DNA of 9,431 bases from Desulfobacteraceae bacterium (lineage in GTDB: Bacteria; Desulfobacterota; Desulfobacteria; Desulfobacterales; UBA11574), in contig JAOUGB010000059.1 in assembly GCA_029857875.1 (NCBI GenBank), positions 1 through 9,431 of the forward strand, given 5' to 3'. The notes beneath the pieces were generated by a model that searched no databases, had not been told where the DNA came from, and saw nothing but the letters and a program-made list of their open reading frames with translations. The translations under genes and the position numbers were made by a program. Numbering within the stretch: position 1 is the stretch's first letter; the number at the start of each line of letters is the position of its first letter. This document shows positions 7,034 to 9,431 of the stretch, one piece after another.

Positions 7034-7681
7034 ATGGGCATAAAGGAAAGGAAAGAACGGGAAAGAGGGAGAAGACGGCAGCAAATAATGGTTGCCGCAA
7101 AAAGAGTTTTTTCAAAAAAGAGCTTCAACAAGGCAACCATGGAAGATATTGCCAAGGAAGCAGAACTTAGCCCAGGTACGATTTATCTCTATTTCAAAAA
7201 TAAAGAAGAGTTGTTTGCCTCTCTATCGCTCAGAATTTTGCAATATATGAGCATCCGGCTGGAACATGTACATAACGAAAAGTATAAAGAGCCAAAAGAA
7301 AAATTAAAAGCACTCAAGGAAGCACTATATGAAGTCTACGAGTTTGATCCGCTTGTGCTGATTAATATGTTCCATCTGCAATCCAGCGAAACGCTGAAGA
7401 ATTTATCACCTCATCTTCTTACGGACATTAAGGATTTATCCAGACATTCCTTTAGGTCCATGGCAAGAGTTTTTGAAGAAGGAATAGAAAAAGGAGAGTT
7501 TATCGACAGGCATCCGGTGGCATTGGCCGACATTGTATGGGCCTTGTTTTCAGGTGTTGTTCTTTGGGAAGAAAGTAAAAGATTGATTGACAGTAAAAAA
7601 GATTTCTTAAAACCGACCCTTGAAATTGCATTTGAAATATTTAACCGAGGGATAGAAACATGCCCTGAAGCAGCGAACTGA
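7034..7681 (+). CDS. TetR/AcrR-family transcriptional regulator
   Basis: Ligand-responsive DNA-binding regulator of 215 residues, usually a dimeric repressor. Residues about 14-62 form the TetR helix-turn-helix: RQQIMVAAKRVFSKKSF, MEDIAKEAELSPGTIYLYF, then KNKEELF. The recognition helix is near 46-53. The remaining helical residues are the ligand and dimer domain, with no recognised ligand. I choose the ATG at 7034, which has AGGT five bases upstream and gives the common N-terminus MGIKERKERE. The ATG at 7019 lacks any Shine-Dalgarno and would add five residues. The promoter at 6972-7000 makes it an independent unit. The nearest downstream full-length gene is the OFA transporter, 395 bp away, a plausible but unproven target. 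Confidence 0.92.
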   Translation: MGIKERKERERGRRRQQIMVAAKRVFSKKSFNKATMEDIAKEAELSPGTIYLYFKNKEELFASLSLRILQYMSIRLEHVHNEKYKEPKEKLKALKEALYEVYEFDPLVLINMFHLQSSETLKNLSPHLLTDIKDLSRHSFRSMARVFEEGIEKGEFIDRHPVALADIVWALFSGVVLWEESKRLIDSKKDFLKPTLEIAFEIFNRGIETCPEAAN

Positions 7682-7785
7682 AATTCACCGGTTCTAAACA
7701 GATTGATTCAGGTATTAAATGGTTTGGTTTATAATGGCCAAAACAAAAGAAAAAGCGGCTATTCTAACAATTAACCGGAAAGGGG

Positions 7786-7929
7786 GTGATATCACAGTTC
7801 AGCTATGAGAAGAGAAAAGGCTGGTGTGTTTTTTTGCCGCACAATCAGCAAAACAACCCTCTCTTCCAGTGGCTATGGTTTTTTCAAACCGGAAATCGTG
7901 AGGATGCTTTATGTCATGTGGCTAAATAA
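7786..7929 (+). CDS. Candidate small protein, 47 aa, possibly frameshifted
   Basis: From a GTG at 7786 a frame runs 47 codons to TAA at 7927. The product is aromatic-rich and protein-like: ISQFSYEKRKGWCVFLPHN, a Gln/Asn stretch, FQWLWFFQTGNREDALCHVA. I do not recognise a family. GGAAA (7777-7781) could serve as a ribosome site, though close. Upstream, an ATG at 7734 opens MAKTKEKAAILTINRKG in a different frame, which ends in TGA at 7806. The two frames meet at the run of five G at 7782-7786: with one G fewer they would join into a 64-residue protein. The choices are a GTG-started gene, a frameshifted gene or pseudogene, a sequencing error, or chance. Confidence 0.4.
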   Translation: MISQFSYEKRKGWCVFLPHNQQNNPLFQWLWFFQTGNREDALCHVAK

Positions 7930-8062
7930 CTGTTGGTTATTCAAAATGACACCTTAAAAGGACGAATTAACTGAATTCCTAACAGGATAAATAAGTGCCA
8001 TAGAATCTCAGCTAAAGCGTACCTTAAAGAATCCGGTAGTTAATCACTATGTTTCTAACTTT

Positions 8063-8070
8063 AAGGAGGT
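8063..8070 (+). promoter_or_regulatory. Near-perfect Shine-Dalgarno of the OFA transporter
   Basis: AAGGAGGT lies exactly six bases before the ATG at 8077 and fixes that start. It is by far the strongest ribosome site in the window, suggesting high translation of the transporter. Confidence 0.93.
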
Positions 8071-8076
8071 GTACTA

Positions 8077-9360
8077 ATGGCATTTTTAGGAAAGTATGCC
8101 GAGGGTTACAATAAACCAGTAGATGTACTTCCTGGACGAGCATGGGCCGTTATTTTTGCTGGTACGACCATCAACTTATGTCTGGGATGTTTGTATGCGT
8201 GGTCCGTGTGGGTCAAGTATCTCACAGACGAAGTTTACTTGAAGGCTCACGGCTGGACTTCCGCTCTCACGGCAGAGCAGGCTTCCAACCCGGCGTCATT
8301 GTGTATTTTAATCTTTGCTTTGCTCATGATTCCCGGCGGGAAGATCCAGGATAAATACGGTCCTTCCGTGGCTGGCAGCATCTCTGCCATCTGCATGGGA
8401 CTGGGTATGATTGTCGCTGGAACAGCTAACTCCTACGCCGGAATCCTCTGGGGGTTCGGTGTCGGCGGTGGTGTTGCCATGGGCATCGGTTATGCCGCTC
8501 CCGTTCCCGCAACACGAAGATGGGTCGGACCGCACCAAGTCGGTGTCATGATCGGCCTCACGGTCGCGGGTTACGGCGGCGCGGCCTTTTACGTGGCCCC
8601 GCTTATCAAGTGGCTGATCGTAAGCTATTCCCTTGGGACCTCATTCACGGTGCTCGGTATCGCTTACCTGATCGTCATCTTTATCGCAGCCCAAATTTTA
8701 AAATGGCCTGAAGAGGGATACGTTCCACCTCAACCGCCTGAGACGGCAGCGACAAAGGCGGCTGCTGCATCTGTGGTTGACTGGAAGACAGGAGAAATGA
8801 TGGGGACATGGCAGTGTTATGCGCTTATTGCCCTGTTCTGCTTGAACACCCAAGCGGGCCTTCTCATCATCGGCCACGCCGCTAAAATTGTAAAACCCTT
8901 CCTGGAGCAAGGATTTATACTGGTTGCTGCAGGCGGTTTTATGAACGCCGCGGGTCGGGTCGGGACAGGCAAGTACTCGGATATCATCGGCCGGGACCGG
9001 GCCTACATGATCAATGCCGCGGTCGCGGCTCTCTGTCTATTCGCGCTGCCAGCGATGATTGCGGCCAAATCGCTTTTCATGACGTTCACGGCCTGTATGA
9101 TCGCTTACTGGGTCTACGGCGGCGGACTGGCCCTGATGCCCTCCTATACGGCTGACTTTTACGGCCCCAAGAACCTGGGATTCAATTATGGTATCGTGTT
9201 CATCGGCTGGGGTCTGGGCGCATTCATGCCCAAGCTGGCAGGTAAAATCAAGGACGTAACCGGATCGTACGACACGGCATTCTATGTCGGAGGCGGACTG
9301 CTCATTCTCGCAATTCTGATTTCTTTGGTTACCAAGAAACCACAAAAATCAAGAGCATAA
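8077..9360 (+). CDS. OFA-family MFS transporter (oxalate/formate-antiporter-like)
   Basis: Inner-membrane carrier of 427 residues with about 12 hydrophobic helices, in the major facilitator superfamily, OFA family (TC 2.A.1.11), whose members move small carboxylates. The family motif GCLYAWSVW (37-45) ends helix 1. The loop-2 signature reads GGKIQDKYGP (87-96) and its loop-8 counterpart GKYSDIIGR (298-306). A Pro/Ala-rich cytoplasmic loop (about 210-240) divides the two halves. TADFYGPKNLGFNYG (358-372) is typical of OFA proteins. By eye, the position of the oxalate-binding Lys355 of OxlT falls near Trp378, so oxalate is not a safe substrate call; formate, acetate or another monocarboxylate is possible. 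The gene is visibly richer in G+C than all upstream genes. It has its own strong ribosome site and a terminator just downstream, so it is probably monocistronic. Confidence 0.94.
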   Translation: MAFLGKYAEGYNKPVDVLPGRAWAVIFAGTTINLCLGCLYAWSVWVKYLTDEVYLKAHGWTSALTAEQASNPASLCILIFALLMIPGGKIQDKYGPSVAGSISAICMGLGMIVAGTANSYAGILWGFGVGGGVAMGIGYAAPVPATRRWVGPHQVGVMIGLTVAGYGGAAFYVAPLIKWLIVSYSLGTSFTVLGIAYLIVIFIAAQILKWPEEGYVPPQPPETAATKAAAASVVDWKTGEMMGTWQCYALIALFCLNTQAGLLIIGHAAKIVKPFLEQGFILVAAGGFMNAAGRVGTGKYSDIIGRDRAYMINAAVAALCLFALPAMIAAKSLFMTFTACMIAYWVYGGGLALMPSYTADFYGPKNLGFNYGIVFIGWGLGAFMPKLAGKIKDVTGSYDTAFYVGGGLLILAILISLVTKKPQKSRA

Positions 9361-9373
9361 CCCATCGATCTGG

Positions 9374-9391
9374 AAGGTTATGATCAACCTT
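9374..9391 (+). other. Small hairpin after the transporter stop
   Basis: AAGGTT (9374-9379) and AACCTT (9386-9391) form a 6-bp stem around a 6-base loop, between the transporter stop and the main terminator. It has no T-run and may simply stabilise the mRNA end. Confidence 0.3.
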
Positions 9392-9397
9392 AAATGA

Positions 9398-9431
9398 AAA
9401 GGCGGAAAGGGGCCAAAACCTTTCCGCCTTT
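9398..9431 (+). terminator. Intrinsic terminator of the OFA transporter
   Basis: A perfect 13-bp GC-rich stem (AAAGGCGGAAAGG at 9398-9410, complement at 9419-9431) encloses the 8-base loop GGCCAAAA and begins 37 bases after the transporter stop. The right arm ends in TTT at the last base, so any longer T-run lies outside the window. The A-run before the stem suggests it may also work on the other strand. Confidence 0.9.

Larger units (their letters stand above)
7682..8076. other. Spacer between tetR and the OFA transporter
   Basis: These 395 bases contain a candidate small reading frame (7734-7929, listed separately) and, past it, about 147 bases with no reading frame. TATAAT at 7730-7735 is a good -10 but has only a weak -35 (TTCAGG, 7707-7712) at 17 bases. 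A small hairpin, AATAAC-tgttg-GTTATT (7925-7941), overlaps the stop of the small frame and has no T-run. The transporter's ribosome site ends the spacer. I could not pick a convincing transporter promoter. Confidence 0.5.

Noticed and set aside
7806..7808. In-frame TGA in the 7734 frame as a selenocysteine codon followed by a stem-loop
   Set aside because: A stem can be drawn just downstream, but the loop does not match a bacterial SECIS, no redox motif surrounds the codon, and the +1 frame gives a better protein.
7809..7866. Nested stems GAAGAGA/TCTCTTC and GCTG/CAGC as a riboswitch or structured leader
   Set aside because: The loops are long, no known riboswitch core is recognisable, and the stretch is better explained as coding sequence of the small frame.

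Overview
The window reads as a piece of chromosome from a Gram-negative, anaerobic delta-proteobacterial lineage, most likely a sulfate reducer of the Desulfobacterales type. This placement is inferred from three things: an MglA-type small GTPase beside a DUF4388/PATAN protein, an OFA-family carboxylate transporter, and AT-rich spacers carrying a short dispersed repeat. It rests on gene content alone; no rRNA or other marker gene is present.

Layout. Positions 1-723 (minus strand) hold the first 241 codons of malate dehydrogenase, cut by the window edge. A 487-bp AT-rich divergent spacer follows, with several palindromes and a recurring TGACAT motif. The plus strand then carries a signalling cluster: a TPR protein with an unrecognised C-terminal domain (1211-2197), an MglA-like Ras-family GTPase (2502-3116), a DUF4388 protein with two degenerate cyclic-nucleotide-binding folds (3126-4298), and a single-domain PilZ protein with intact c-di-GMP motifs (4516-4860). 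A 144-bp MITE-like repeat lies between the last two. Next come purC (4924-5820) and an orphan ParB-like gene overlapping it by 11 bp (5810-6763). A TetR-family regulator (7034-7681) has a good sigma-70-type promoter. An unassigned small reading frame, possibly frameshifted, lies at 7734-7929. The OFA-type MFS transporter (8077-9360) has a near-perfect Shine-Dalgarno and a strong intrinsic terminator at the right edge.

How the genes may work together. The main point of interest is the GTPase-centred cluster. MglA sets the leading pole and drives type IV pilus or gliding machinery in myxobacteria and has a role in Bdellovibrio predation. There it works with TPR proteins and c-di-GMP-linked proteins. 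Here an MglA with all key residues sits next to a TPR protein, a PATAN/CNB protein and a PilZ protein, but no Roadblock-type MglB GAP is visible in the window. I infer a polarity or surface-motility signalling module whose exact composition may be undescribed. The mdh, purC and transporter genes look metabolic and have no evident functional link to it. The TetR protein may control the transporter, judging only from adjacency.
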